Source: Aldehydirespirator sp965248735
GTDB lineage: Bacteria; Actinomycetota; Acidimicrobiia; Acidimicrobiales; Aldehydirespiratoraceae
Assembly: GCA_965248735.1 (NCBI GenBank)
Contig: OZ252146.1
Location: 3,658,001-3,722,000 of the forward strand
Direction: 5' to 3'
Length of the DNA stretch: 64,000 nucleotides
Below are positions 53,579 to 62,747 of the stretch, piece after piece (positions within the stretch are counted from its first letter, which is position 1; every line of letters starts with the position of its first letter). The position numbers and the translations under genes were made by a program. Under the pieces are notes generated by a model. It saw nothing but the letters and a program-made list of their open reading frames with translations. It had not been told where the DNA came from and searched no databases.

Positions 53579-56227
53579 ATGAGAGCCATGCGCCGCGCCG
53601 CGACCGTCATCGAAGCCACAAGACGGCGCCGCGCCATCGCCATCGCGGCCAGGGGCCACCGCCGCCGCACCATCGCCATCGCGGCCAGGGGCCACCGCCG
53701 CCGCGCCACCATCGCCATCGCGGCCAGGGGCCACCGCCGCCGCGCCACCATCGCCATCGCGGCCAGGGGCCACCGCCGCCGCGCCATCGCCATCGCGGCC
53801 AGGGGCCACCGCCGCCGCGCCATCGCCGCCATTGCGTCGGTGCTGGCCGTGTCGACGCTGGCCGCGTCCTGCTCCGCCGAGACGCCCGACTTCGAATTCG
53901 ACGTCGGGGTGCTGGCCACCGCGCAGTCATCGCGCGTCTATGACCGCAACGGAACGCTCATCACCGAGCTGCGCGGCGAGCAGCGCCGCACCGACGTGAC
54001 CCATCTGGAGCTCGTCCCGGAGGTCGTCCGCAACGCCGTCGTGGCCATCGAGGACGAGCGCTTCTACGAGCACGACGGAGTGGACCTAAAGGCCATCCTG
54101 CGAGCGGCCCGCTCGAACGTGGCCGCAGGCGGGATCAGCCAGGGCGGCTCCACCATCACCCAGCAATACGTCGGCAACGTGTTCCTCGACCGCTCCGAGC
54201 AGACCGCGACACGCAAGATCGAGGAGTTCTTCATGGCCCGGCGCTTCGAGCAGTTCTTCACCAAGGACTTCATCCTGCTGCGCTACCTGAACTGGGTGTA
54301 CTTCGGCAACGGCGCCTACGGGATCGAGGCTGCCTCCCGGCAGTACTTCGGCGCCCCGGCCTGCGAGCTGGCAACGACCGCGGCCGAGCGGGGCCAGGGT
54401 GCGTGCCTGAAGGTGAGCGAGCTCACGCTGGAGCAGGCCGCCCTGCTGGCCGGGCTGATCCAGCGGCCCAGCGCCTTCGACCCCTACCGCAACCCGCAGG
54501 ACGCCCGGCGCCGCCGAAACCTGGTGCTGGAGAGGATGCTGGCCAACGAGTTCATCACCGCCCTCGAGTACGAGCGGGCCCTGGACCAGCCGATCGTGCT
54601 CATAGAGGACGTCCCGATTCTCGAGGAGCGCTACCCGGCCGCATACTTCGTCGAGGACGTCAAGCAGTGGTTCCTCGACAACCCAGCCTTCGGGCCGACC
54701 CGCGAGTACCGCACCCAGCTCCTGTTCGAGGGCGGCCTCGCCATCCACACCACCATCGACCTCGAGTTGCAGGCCAAGGCGGAGGCCGCGGTCGAGGCGA
54801 TACTGCCTGACAACGGGACCAATCCCGACGCCGCGGCGACCGTCCTGGGCGTGGGCGGGGCCGAGGACGGCCACGTTCTGGCCATGGTCGGCGGCCGCGA
54901 CTTCTTCGGCGACGACGAGGACGCCAAGTTCAACCTGGCCAGCGGCAAGGGTCGCCAGGCCGGTTCGGCCATGAAGCCGATCGCGCTGGCCACCGCCCTC
55001 ACCCGCGGCTACACGGTGGCCAAGACCTACGACGCGCCCGACGAGCTGGAGATCGACCGCCCTGACGTGTGCGGGCCCCTGTGGACCATCAGGGGCGGGC
55101 TCGGCTCGGAGCCCGAGGCGCCGGTGGAGGCGAACCTGGTGCAGGCAATGCGGCGCTCGATCAACACGGTGTACGCCCAGCTCATGGTGGACGTCCGCCC
55201 GGCCAACTTCGTGACCATGGCCGAGCGGCTCGGCCTCGCGCCGGGGCGCATCGCACCGGTGTGCGCCGGGGTGCTGGGCACCGAGGACGTCAACACCGTC
55301 GAGCTGGCCACAATGTTCTCGACCTTCGCCCGGTCGGGGCGGCGCGCCGATCCGGTGATCGTGACCAGCGTCATCGAGCCCGGCGGCACCGCGCTGTACC
55401 GGCACGTCGAGGATGTCGTGCCCGTGCTCGATTCCTCTATCGCCAACCAGATCACCTGGGTGCTGCAGGGCGTGATAACCGAGGGGACCGGACGCATGGC
55501 GGCCATCGACCGGCCGGCCGCGGGCAAGACCGGCACCGCCCAGAACTATGCCGACGCGACCTTCGTCGGCTACACCCCCCAGCGGGCCGCGACGGTTTGG
55601 ATCGGATATCCCGAAGCGCAGATCCCGATGGAGCCCCCCACCACCGACATCAGGGTGACGGGAGGCACCTACCCGGCCCAGATCTGGCGGGAGATCATGG
55701 TCGCAGCCCACCAGGGCATCGGTGCCGTCGGTCTGCCCGCTCCCCCGCCCAGCGCGCCCGCGCCGCCCACGCAGCCGCCCCGGCTCGACTCGGTCGAGAT
55801 CCCCGACCTGGTGGGCCGCACCTGGGACGCGGAGCAACTTGCGACCGAGTTGGGCGAGCTGACGCTGGGCGTAACTGCGGTGGAGGTCGAGACGGTCGAG
55901 TTCGCGGAGGGAACGATCATGGGGCAGGCGCCGGTGGCCGGTTCGCTCCAGCAGGGCGGGATCACGGTGACGGTCGAGGTGGCCGTGGCCCCGGACCTGC
56001 CGTCGGTGCTCGCCATGCCCGATGTCGTGGGCCTGAGCGAGGCCGAGGCCCGCCAGGTGCTGGCCGCAGCCGGGCTAGGGGTGGAGGTGTACATCGAGCC
56101 GTTCTTCGATGAGGAGGCGGAACGGTTCGGCGGCGAGCCCGGAGCGGTGTGGCGCCAGGCTCCTGCGGCCGGATCGACCGTCGAGCCGGGCGGGTCCGCG
56201 GAGATATGGGTGAACCCCGACCAATGA
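53579..56227 (+). CDS. Bifunctional penicillin-binding protein (GT51 plus transpeptidase, PASTA)
   Basis: This 882-residue class A PBP builds and crosslinks peptidoglycan. A cytoplasmic tail (1-81) made mostly of five repeats of IAIAARGHRRR precedes the membrane anchor (IAAIASVLAVSTLAA, about 82-97). GT51: catalytic E158 in VAIEDERFYEHDGVD, then GGSTITQQYVGN. Transpeptidase: S463-A-M-K466, S527-I-N529 and K650-T-G. Two C-terminal PASTA domains (about 737-805 and 812-882) may sense muropeptides. ATG 53588 is a possible start; neither has a strong ribosome site. The stop overlaps the next gene (ATGA at 56224). The Arg-rich tail is unusual in its repeated form. Confidence 0.93.
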   Translation: MRAMRRAATVIEATRRRRAIAIAARGHRRRTIAIAARGHRRRATIAIAARGHRRRATIAIAARGHRRRAIAIAARGHRRRAIAAIASVLAVSTLAASCSAETPDFEFDVGVLATAQSSRVYDRNGTLITELRGEQRRTDVTHLELVPEVVRNAVVAIEDERFYEHDGVDLKAILRAARSNVAAGGISQGGSTITQQYVGNVFLDRSEQTATRKIEEFFMARRFEQFFTKDFILLRYLNWVYFGNGAYGIEAASRQYFGAPACELATTAAERGQGACLKVSELTLEQAALLAGLIQRPSAFDPYRNPQDARRRRNLVLERMLANEFITALEYERALDQPIVLIEDVPILEERYPAAYFVEDVKQWFLDNPAFGPTREYRTQLLFEGGLAIHTTIDLELQAKAEAAVEAILPDNGTNPDAAATVLGVGGAEDGHVLAMVGGRDFFGDDEDAKFNLASGKGRQAGSAMKPIALATALTRGYTVAKTYDAPDELEIDRPDVCGPLWTIRGGLGSEPEAPVEANLVQAMRRSINTVYAQLMVDVRPANFVTMAERLGLAPGRIAPVCAGVLGTEDVNTVELATMFSTFARSGRRADPVIVTSVIEPGGTALYRHVEDVVPVLDSSIANQITWVLQGVITEGTGRMAAIDRPAAGKTGTAQNYADATFVGYTPQRAATVWIGYPEAQIPMEPPTTDIRVTGGTYPAQIWREIMVAAHQGIGAVGLPAPPPSAPAPPTQPPRLDSVEIPDLVGRTWDAEQLATELGELTLGVTAVEVETVEFAEGTIMGQAPVAGSLQQGGITVTVEVAVAPDLPSVLAMPDVVGLSEAEARQVLAAAGLGVEVYIEPFFDEEAERFGGEPGAVWRQAPAAGSTVEPGGSAEIWVNPDQ
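53636..53818 (+). repeat. Five 33-bp repeats (36/39-bp periods) in the PBP cytoplasmic tail
   Basis: Identical 33-base units start at 53636, 53672, 53711, 53750 and 53786, separated by 3 or 6 bases, so the reading frame is always kept. Each encodes IAIAARGHRRR plus A, T or AT. Near-perfect identity between units indicates recent duplication. Confidence 0.95.
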
Positions 56228-56841
56228 CCACCGGCGAGCCTCCTCCGACAGACTCGGCCGGGGCTGGCGACGAGACGCCGAGCCCGGGTCTGAGGCGGTT
56301 GCGGCTGCTGGGCAAATGGCTGGGTGGCCTGTTCGTGGCGGGAACTTTCGTGTTCTGGGCGTGGGCGTTCTCGCCGTGGGCCCGGACCGAGAACCCGGGC
56401 CGCCTCGACGACCGGGAGTTCGTGCGGTGGGCCGACCAGCGCTGCGCCCAGGCTCACGCAAGCATCGACGCTCTGCCGACGGCCCGTCAGGCAGCCTCGC
56501 GTGAGGAGCGGGCCGACCAGGTGGACCGCGGCACCGACGAGGTGGAGTCACTCGTGGCCGACCTGCGCCTGCGAGCCGAGGCTTCGCTATCGACGACCAC
56601 CGACAGCGGCGGACCGCCCGACACGGTTCTGGTGGCCGCGTGGCTCGACGACTGGGACGTCCACGTCTCGGACCGCCACAACCACTCGGCCCGGCTGCGC
56701 TCCGCCGACGAGGACACGCCCGACCGGGAGCTGCGCTTCCTGCTCGTCGACATGATCGAGGGCAGCACCTACACCGAGCGCATGGACGGCTTCGCCCGCC
56801 TCAACAACATGGACAACTGCCAGATCCCCGGCGATGTGTAA
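56224..56841 (+). CDS. Single-pass membrane protein, unknown
   Basis: This 205-residue protein starts at the ATG overlapping the PBP stop (ATGA), so it is translationally coupled to it. A proline-rich cytoplasmic head (1-22) and a membrane helix (LLGKWLGGLFVAGTFVFWAW, about 27-46) are followed by an external helical part with CAQAHASIDALPTARQ and AWLDDWDVHVSDRHN. Cysteine 78 and a late one (DNCQIP) could pair. It is not recognised as a named family; the pattern of a membrane anchor with an external helical bundle and its position suggest a cell-envelope partner of the PBP. Confidence 0.75.
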   Translation: MTTGEPPPTDSAGAGDETPSPGLRRLRLLGKWLGGLFVAGTFVFWAWAFSPWARTENPGRLDDREFVRWADQRCAQAHASIDALPTARQAASREERADQVDRGTDEVESLVADLRLRAEASLSTTTDSGGPPDTVLVAAWLDDWDVHVSDRHNHSARLRSADEDTPDRELRFLLVDMIEGSTYTERMDGFARLNNMDNCQIPGDV

Positions 56842-56868
56842 AGGCCGAGCGGAAAGGCACGGATGCGA

Positions 56869-57453
56869 TCAACGGCGGGAGATGTCGGCTGTGCCTTCGA
56901 TGTAGAAACGCCAAGGCAACTCCGCGCCGCGGGTGAGGCCGATCCTTGTGGTGACGGCGGGGGTCGGCGGCGGCTGGTCGTCGTCGACGATGGTCACGCC
57001 CCGGTCGCCCGACACTAGGTCGGCGCCGTCGAGGGCGCCGTCGATGCCCAGGGCCTGGGTGAGCTTGGCCGGACCGCTGCACAGGTCGCTCTCGGTGCGG
57101 GCCGCCGGGCCCCGGCCCGCGTACATGGCTTCGAGGCCCTCCAGCGGTGTGAGCGCCCGCAGCAGCACCGCGGCGGCCACCCCGTCGGTCTCGGCCACGA
57201 CGTTGGCGCACCAGTGCATGCCGTAGGTGAAGTACACGTAGAGATGGCCCGGGGGGCCGAACATGGTGGCGTTGCGCTTGGTCGGCCCCCGGAAGCCGTG
57301 GCTGCCGGGGTCGTCTTCGCCCCGGTAGGCCTCAACTTCGACGATCCTCCCGGCGCGGCCGTCCGGTGCCACCAGCACCTTGTTGAGCAAATCGGGCGCG
57401 ACGTCGAGCGCGCTGCGGGCATAGAAGTCCCCGTCTAGCCCGATGGGGCTCAC
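56869..57453 (-). CDS. mpg: 3-methyladenine DNA glycosylase (AAG/MPG family)
   Basis: This 194-residue protein is a base-excision repair glycosylase of the alkyladenine (Mpg) family. It has an ARSALDVAPDLLNKVLV start, RIVEVEAYRGEDDPGSHGFRG-type active-site region (EVEAYRGEDDPGSH), the MFGPPGHLYVYFTYGMHWC motif with the DNA-intercalating Tyr, and a C-terminal RIGLTRGAELPWRFYI. It removes alkylated purines. The GTG at 57453 overlaps the argH stop (GTGA), so it rides on the arginine operon. It is convergent with the membrane protein, 27 bases away. Confidence 0.92.
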   Translation of the reverse strand: MSPIGLDGDFYARSALDVAPDLLNKVLVAPDGRAGRIVEVEAYRGEDDPGSHGFRGPTKRNATMFGPPGHLYVYFTYGMHWCANVVAETDGVAAAVLLRALTPLEGLEAMYAGRGPAARTESDLCSGPAKLTQALGIDGALDGADLVSGDRGVTIVDDDQPPPTPAVTTRIGLTRGAELPWRFYIEGTADISRR

Positions 57454-58835
57454 TCCAGGCGGGCGGTGTCGGACTCGACCCGCTGCCGGAACCGCTCCAT
57501 CTGGGCGGCCACAGCCTCTGGACCGCCCGCTCCGGGCGTGTTGCGGCGGGCCGCCGAGGCGCCCGGCTTCAACAGCGCGGCAGCGTCGGGCCCGAGGTGA
57601 GCGTCGGCGGCCACCAGATCGGCCAATGGCCCCTCCCCCGCCAGTGAGCGCCTCACCAGATCGCCGACGGTGGCGTGGGCGTCGCGGAACGGCGTTCCCC
57701 GAGCCACCAGCCACTCGGCCAAGTCGGTGGCCGCCGCGTAGGGCGACGACGCGGCCGCGGCCATCTCGTCGGTGTCGAACCGGGCGGTGGCCAGCAGCCC
57801 GTCGAGGGCGGCCAGCGTCAGCATGACTGTGTCGACCGCGTCGAACAGCGGCTCCTTGTCCTCCTGGAGGTCCTTGGCGTAGGCCAGCGGCAAGCCCTTG
57901 AGGGTGGCCAACAGGCCGGTCAAATGGCCGATGAGGCGCCCGGCCTTGGCCCGGGCCAGTTCCGCCACATCGGGGTTCTTCTTCTGGGGCATCATCGATG
58001 AGCCGGTAGAGAAGGCGTCGTCGAGCTCCACGAAATCGAACTCCGACGAAGCCCACAGCACCAGCTCCTCACCCAGCCTGCTCAGATGCACCCCCAGCAC
58101 AGCCAGCGCATAGAGGGAGTCGGCCACGAAGTCGCGGTCGGCAACCGCGTCGAGGCTGTTGTCGAAGACCGCTGAGAAGCCCAGCTCGGCTGCAGTCCGC
58201 GCGGGGTCCAGAGGCAGCGACGACCCGGCCAGCGCCCCCGCCCCCAGAGGCGACACATCGGCGCGGCGGCGGGCCTCGGCCAGCCGGTCGACGTCGCGGG
58301 CCAGCGCCCAGCCGTGGGCCAGGAGGTGATGGGCCAGCAGGACCGGCTGAGCCTGCTGTAGATGGGTGTAGCCGGGCAGCAGCGCCCCGCCGGCGTCAGC
58401 AGCCCTGCTCAGAAGCGTCCGCTGCAGGCCCAGCACGGACCGGGCGACACCGTCCAGCGCGGCACGGGTCCAAAGCCGGAGGTCCGCGGCCACCTGGTCG
58501 TTGCGGCTGCGGCCGGTGTGGAGCTTGGCCCCGGCCGGGGTGATCTCGGTGACGCGCCGCTCCACCGCGGTGTGGATGTCCTCGTCGCCGGGCGCGGCGA
58601 CGAAGCGGCCCTCGGCCATCTCGGCCTCCACCTCTTCGAGCGCGGCACAGATGGCGTCCCGCTCAGCCTCGCTGATCAGCCCGACCGCGGCCAGCATCAC
58701 CGCGTGGGCCCGCGACCCGGCGATGTCCTCGCGGAACATCCTCCGGTCGAATGAGAGGCTGTCGTTGAGGGCCCGCAGCGCGGCCGCGGGATCGCCCTCG
58801 AACCGTCCGTGCCACAGCGTTGCCGAGTCGTCCAC
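57450..58835 (-). CDS. argH: Argininosuccinate lyase
   Basis: This 461-residue fumarase/aspartase-superfamily enzyme cleaves argininosuccinate to arginine and fumarate. It has AKLHTGRSRNDQVAADLRLW, PGYTHLQQAQPVLLAHHLLA, and the signature GSSMMPQKKNPD with the catalytic serine loop. It starts with GTG at 58835 after GAGGGGG, 2 bases after argG ends. The last step of the pathway here is co-translated with the DNA glycosylase gene. Confidence 0.95.
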   Translation of the reverse strand: MDDSATLWHGRFEGDPAAALRALNDSLSFDRRMFREDIAGSRAHAVMLAAVGLISEAERDAICAALEEVEAEMAEGRFVAAPGDEDIHTAVERRVTEITPAGAKLHTGRSRNDQVAADLRLWTRAALDGVARSVLGLQRTLLSRAADAGGALLPGYTHLQQAQPVLLAHHLLAHGWALARDVDRLAEARRRADVSPLGAGALAGSSLPLDPARTAAELGFSAVFDNSLDAVADRDFVADSLYALAVLGVHLSRLGEELVLWASSEFDFVELDDAFSTGSSMMPQKKNPDVAELARAKAGRLIGHLTGLLATLKGLPLAYAKDLQEDKEPLFDAVDTVMLTLAALDGLLATARFDTDEMAAAASSPYAAATDLAEWLVARGTPFRDAHATVGDLVRRSLAGEGPLADLVAADAHLGPDAAALLKPGASAARRNTPGAGGPEAVAAQMERFRQRVESDTARLE

Positions 58836-58837
58836 GG

Positions 58838-60094
58838 CTAGCCCCCTCTCTCGGCCCGCTTGCGGGCCAGGTTGCGCAACCGCAGGGCATGCAGCGCGAT
58901 GAAGCCGGTGGCATCGGCCTGGTCGTAGGCGCCCTCGTCCTCCTCGAAGGTGACCACCCGGTAGTCGAACAGCGATTCGTCGGAGCGACGTCCGGCGATG
59001 TCGACGTTGCCCTTGTAGAGACGCACCCGGACCTCGCCGTTGACACAGCTCTGGCTGTGGTCGATGGCCTTCTGCAGCATCTCGCGCTCGGGGCTCCACC
59101 AGTAGCCGTTGTAGATCAGCTCCGCGTAGCGGGGCATGAGCTCGTCCTTGAGGTGGGCCACCTCCCGGTCGAGGGTGATCGACTCGATGGCCCGGTGGGC
59201 CCGCAGCATGATCGTGCCCCCCGGCGTCTCGTACGCGCCGCGGCTCTTCATGCCCACGTAGCGGTTCTCCACGATGTCGATCCGCCCGACGCCGTTGGCG
59301 CCGCCCAGCGTGTTGAGGGTGGCCAGCACCTGGCCGGGTGTCATGGGCCGGCCGTCGACGGCCACGATGTCGCCGCCCGCGAAGGTGACGTCCACATAGG
59401 TGGCCTCATCCGGCGCGAGCTCGGGGCTCACCGACCAAAGCCACATCTCCGCGGGTGGCTCGTTCCAGGGATCCTCCAGCGGACCGCCCTCGTAGGAGAT
59501 GTGGAGCAGGTTGGCGTCCATCGAGAAGGGCGACTCGGTTCCCCGCTTGCGCTCGATGGGGATGGCGTGTTCGGCCGCGTAGGCCATGAGCGACTCCCGC
59601 GAGCTCAAGTCCCACTCCCGCCAGGGCGCGATCACCCGTATGTCGGGCTTGAGCGCGTAGGCGCCGAGCTCGAACCGGACCTGGTCGTTTCCCTTGCCGG
59701 TGGCGCCGTGGCTGATGGCGTCGGCATCCGTGTGTTCGGCGATCTCCACCAGGCGCTTGGCTATCAGGGGCCGGGCGATGGAGGTGCCGAGCAGATACTC
59801 GCCCTCGTAGATGGCATTGGCCCTGAACATGGGGAACACGAAGTCGCGGGCGAACTCCTCGCGCAGGTCCTCGATGAAGACGTCTTCGGGCGCGACACCC
59901 ATGGCCAGGGCCTTGGCCCGGGCCGGCTCTAGCTCGTCGTCCTGGCCGATGTCCGCGGTGAACGTCACGACCGTGCAGCCGTAGGTCTCCTGCAGCCAGT
60001 GCAGGATGATGGATGTGTCAAGCCCGCCCGAGTAGGCCAGCACCACCTTGGAGACAGCCGCCGCGCCGGCCCGCGTCAAATTCGAAGTGCTCAC
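58838..60094 (-). CDS. argG: Argininosuccinate synthase
   Basis: This 418-residue enzyme has the ATP pyrophosphatase P-loop VVLAYSGGLDTSIILHWL near the N-terminus, DIGQDDELEPA and GATGKGNDQVRFE for citrulline/aspartate binding. It makes argininosuccinate from citrulline and aspartate with ATP. The GTG at 60094 is preferred (GAGG upstream); a TTG at 60112 is possible. It follows argR after 31 bases and precedes argH by 2 bases. Confidence 0.95.
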   Translation of the reverse strand: MSTSNLTRAGAAAVSKVVLAYSGGLDTSIILHWLQETYGCTVVTFTADIGQDDELEPARAKALAMGVAPEDVFIEDLREEFARDFVFPMFRANAIYEGEYLLGTSIARPLIAKRLVEIAEHTDADAISHGATGKGNDQVRFELGAYALKPDIRVIAPWREWDLSSRESLMAYAAEHAIPIERKRGTESPFSMDANLLHISYEGGPLEDPWNEPPAEMWLWSVSPELAPDEATYVDVTFAGGDIVAVDGRPMTPGQVLATLNTLGGANGVGRIDIVENRYVGMKSRGAYETPGGTIMLRAHRAIESITLDREVAHLKDELMPRYAELIYNGYWWSPEREMLQKAIDHSQSCVNGEVRVRLYKGNVDIAGRRSDESLFDYRVVTFEEDEGAYDQADATGFIALHALRLRNLARKRAERGG

Positions 60095-60125
60095 TCTCGC
60101 TACCTCTTCCAACCTTGTCCTGCGA

Positions 60126-60593
60126 TCACTTTTCCAGCCCGGCGAGGTGCCGGAGCCGGTCCGCCAGCTCCGCGCCGGGCGTCCCCTCTTCAGCCACCAC
60201 GATCAGCGAGTCGTCGCCGGCCACGGTGCCGAGCACCTCGGGAAGTCCGGCCCGATCGAGAGCCGATGCCACCACGTGGGCCGAACCTGGAGGTGTGCGC
60301 ACCACTGCCAGGTTGCCCGACGAGCCGATGTCGGCCACCCAGTCGCCCATCACCCTCTTGAGATGCTCTTCCGGCGCGATGCGGTCGACGGGATGCTCGG
60401 GGATGGCGTACACGGTGCTCCCCCCCGGCACCCGCACCTTCACCGCGCCCAGGCCGTCGAGATCGCGCGACACGGTGGCTCGGGTGGCGGCCACGCCCGA
60501 GGACGCGAGCAAGTCGACCAGCTGCTGCTGGCTGGCCACGGCCTGCTCGGCCAGGAGCCGGACGATGAGGTGCTGGCGGCTGGCCTTGCTCAT
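60126..60593 (-). CDS. argR: Arginine repressor
   Basis: This 155-residue ArgR/AhrC regulator has an N-terminal winged helix (RQHLIVRLLAEQ, TRATVSRDLDGLGAVKVR) and a C-terminal arginine-binding oligomerisation domain (GTVAGDDSLIVVAEE, including the GDD). With arginine as corepressor it binds ARG boxes and should repress this operon. The ATG at 60593 overlaps the argF stop (ATGA). A repressor gene inside the operon it controls gives autoregulation; the operon promoter lies outside the window. Confidence 0.94.
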   Translation of the reverse strand: MSKASRQHLIVRLLAEQAVASQQQLVDLLASSGVAATRATVSRDLDGLGAVKVRVPGGSTVYAIPEHPVDRIAPEEHLKRVMGDWVADIGSSGNLAVVRTPPGSAHVVASALDRAGLPEVLGTVAGDDSLIVVAEEGTPGAELADRLRHLAGLEK

Positions 60594-61495
60594 GGCTGCG
60601 GCCCGTCCGACTGTTCCATCAGCCACACGAGCAGACCTCTGGCCGCGTGCATCCGGTTGGTCGCCTGCGGCCACACGCGGCTTCGGGGACCGTCGATCAC
60701 CGCGGCCTCGACCTCCTCGCCCCGGTGGGCGGGCAGGCAGTGCAGGAACACGGCGTCCGGCGCGGCCCGGGCCATCAGCGCCCGGTTCACGGTGAAGTCG
60801 GCGAAGTCCTCTCGGCGCTTGCCGGCCTCCTGCTCTTGTCCCATAGACGCCCAGACGTCGGTGTAGACCACATGGGCGCCCCGCACTGCCTCCACCGGGT
60901 TGGTGACCTGGACCGGCTCGCAGCCGCGCCCGCGCATCCGCCTCAGGGCGGACTCGCTGAACCCGTAGCCCTCGGGGCTGGCGATGCGCACCGACATGCC
61001 CGACAAGCCGGCCGCGTACACCAGCGAGCGAGCCACATTGTTGGCGTCTCCGACGTAGGCGAGCGCCAGGCCCTCGAGATGTCCGAGCTCGGCCCTCACC
61101 GTCAGCAGATCAGCCAAGGCCTGAGTGGGATGGGCCGTGTCGCTGAGCAGGTTGACGATCGGGACCGCGCTCACCGCGGCCATCCGCTCCACGGTGCTGT
61201 GGGCGAACACCCGGGCCCCGATCACGGCGTTGTAGCACGCCAGCGTGCGGGTGACATCCTCCACGCTCTCGCGCTCGTCCAGCCCGACCTCGGCGGCGCC
61301 GATGTACACCGGGTGGCCGCCAAGCTGCACGACGGCCATCTCGGTGGCGCTGCGGGTACGGGCCGAGGGCTTCTCGAACAGCAGGGCCGCGCCCTTTCCT
61401 TTCAGCGCCTGGGGCGGGCCGGACTCGGTTGCCAGGCTCAGGATCCGGGCGAGCTCGCTGGGCTCCAAGTCGTCGACATCTAGGAAGTGGCGCAT
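60590..61495 (-). CDS. argF: Ornithine carbamoyltransferase
   Basis: This 301-residue protein makes citrulline from ornithine and carbamoyl phosphate. It has the carbamoyl phosphate site SARTRS in FEKPSARTRSA, HPTQALADLLT, DANNVARSL for ornithine, and the HCLPAHRGEE loop. It starts at 61495 (MRHFLDVDDL) after a GGAG site. There are 67 bases to argD upstream, enough for a ribosome site but with no evident promoter. Confidence 0.95.
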   Translation of the reverse strand: MRHFLDVDDLEPSELARILSLATESGPPQALKGKGAALLFEKPSARTRSATEMAVVQLGGHPVYIGAAEVGLDERESVEDVTRTLACYNAVIGARVFAHSTVERMAAVSAVPIVNLLSDTAHPTQALADLLTVRAELGHLEGLALAYVGDANNVARSLVYAAGLSGMSVRIASPEGYGFSESALRRMRGRGCEPVQVTNPVEAVRGAHVVYTDVWASMGQEQEAGKRREDFADFTVNRALMARAAPDAVFLHCLPAHRGEEVEAAVIDGPRSRVWPQATNRMHAARGLLVWLMEQSDGPQP

Positions 61496-61562
61496 CTGAA
61501 CTCCTTTGTCTCCGGGGGATCGGCTGTCAGGTGGGCGTCGGCTACGGCGTGGGCGCGGTGCA

Positions 61563-62747
61563 TCAGCGGTGCTGCAGCACGCCGGCGAGGATGGAGCACC
61601 CGGCCGCGAGCTGCTCGGTGGACACCACGAACGGCGGCGCGAACCGCAAAGCCGTCGGGGTCACGCCGTTCACGACCAGCCCTTGCTCCAGGCAGGCCGA
61701 GGCGATGTCCTTGGCGGAGCGGCCGGCCCTGGCGTCGTCCGCCAGCTCCGCGGCGAGCAGCAGGCCGTGTCCCCTCACGCTGGCCACGCCCTCGATCTGA
61801 CCCAGCAGGTCCCGCAGCGCCGAGCCCAGGCGACCGGCCACCGCGGGCGCGTCCATGGCCTGCAACTCCGTGAGCACGGCCCGGACCGCGGCGAGGACCA
61901 GGGGCTGGCCCGCGAAGGTCGAGCCGTGATCGCCGGGGCCGAAGGCGGCCGCGACATCGGGCCGGGCCCACACCGCTCCGACCGGCACGCCGTTGCCGAG
62001 TGCCTTGGCCATGGTCACGATGTCGGGCTGCACGCCGGCGTGCTGGTAGCCGAACCACTGTCCGGTGCGGGCCAGGCCGGTCTGGATCTCGTCCAACACG
62101 AGCAGCATGCCGCGCTCGTCGCACACCTCCCGCACGGCCCGCAGGTAGTCGTCGCCGGCCGGCACCACGCCGCCCTCGCCCTGCACCGACTCCAGCAGCA
62201 CCGCGCCGACGGAAGGATCGAGCGCGGCAACCAGAGCGTCGATGTCGTCGAAGGGCACATGACGGAAGCCCTCCGGCATGGGCTCGAAGGGCTCGTGCTT
62301 GTCGGGCTGGCCCGTGGCCGCCAGCGCGGCCAGCGTGCGGCCGTGGAACGACCCGTAGGCGCTCACCACCGCGTGGCGACCCCGACGCTGGTGCTTGCGA
62401 GAAAGCTTGAGGGCGGCCTCGACCGCCTCCGCTCCGGAGTTCTGGAACAGGATCCGACCGGGCTCGGCGTCGCCGCCGGGACCGGACCGGATCAGCCGGT
62501 CGAGCGTCTCCACGACCTCGGCGGTCGGCTCGTTGGCGAACAGGTTGGACGTGTGTATCAACGTCGACGCCTGGGCCGCGACGGCCTCCGTCACCGCCGG
62601 ATGGGCATGGCCCAGCCCCGTAACGGCCAGCCCGCACAGGAAGTCGAGGTAGCGGCGGCCGCGGTCGTCCCACAACTCGGCGCCGTCGCCCCGCACGAAC
62701 GTCACCGGCGGAGTCCCGTAGTTGTTCATGAGCGCAGCTCTGCTCAC
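61563..62747 (-). CDS. argD: Acetylornithine aminotransferase
   Basis: This 394-residue class III PLP aminotransferase converts N-acetylglutamate semialdehyde and glutamate to acetylornithine. It has YLDFLCGLAVTGLGHAHP, the LVLDEIQTGLARTG motif and the PLP lysine in IVTMAKALGNGVPVGA. The GTG at 62747 overlaps the argB stop (GTGA) and has GAGGG upstream; a frame upstream starting at 62774 is rejected for this reason. Confidence 0.94.
   Translation of the reverse strand: MSRAALMNNYGTPPVTFVRGDGAELWDDRGRRYLDFLCGLAVTGLGHAHPAVTEAVAAQASTLIHTSNLFANEPTAEVVETLDRLIRSGPGGDAEPGRILFQNSGAEAVEAALKLSRKHQRRGRHAVVSAYGSFHGRTLAALAATGQPDKHEPFEPMPEGFRHVPFDDIDALVAALDPSVGAVLLESVQGEGGVVPAGDDYLRAVREVCDERGMLLVLDEIQTGLARTGQWFGYQHAGVQPDIVTMAKALGNGVPVGAVWARPDVAAAFGPGDHGSTFAGQPLVLAAVRAVLTELQAMDAPAVAGRLGSALRDLLGQIEGVASVRGHGLLLAAELADDARAGRSAKDIASACLEQGLVVNGVTPTALRFAPPFVVSTEQLAAGCSILAGVLQHR

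Noticed and set aside
54086..55837. 583-codon frame antisense to the PBP gene
   Set aside because: The plus strand encodes a full PBP with all motifs. The antisense frame is a GC-bias shadow with no family motif.
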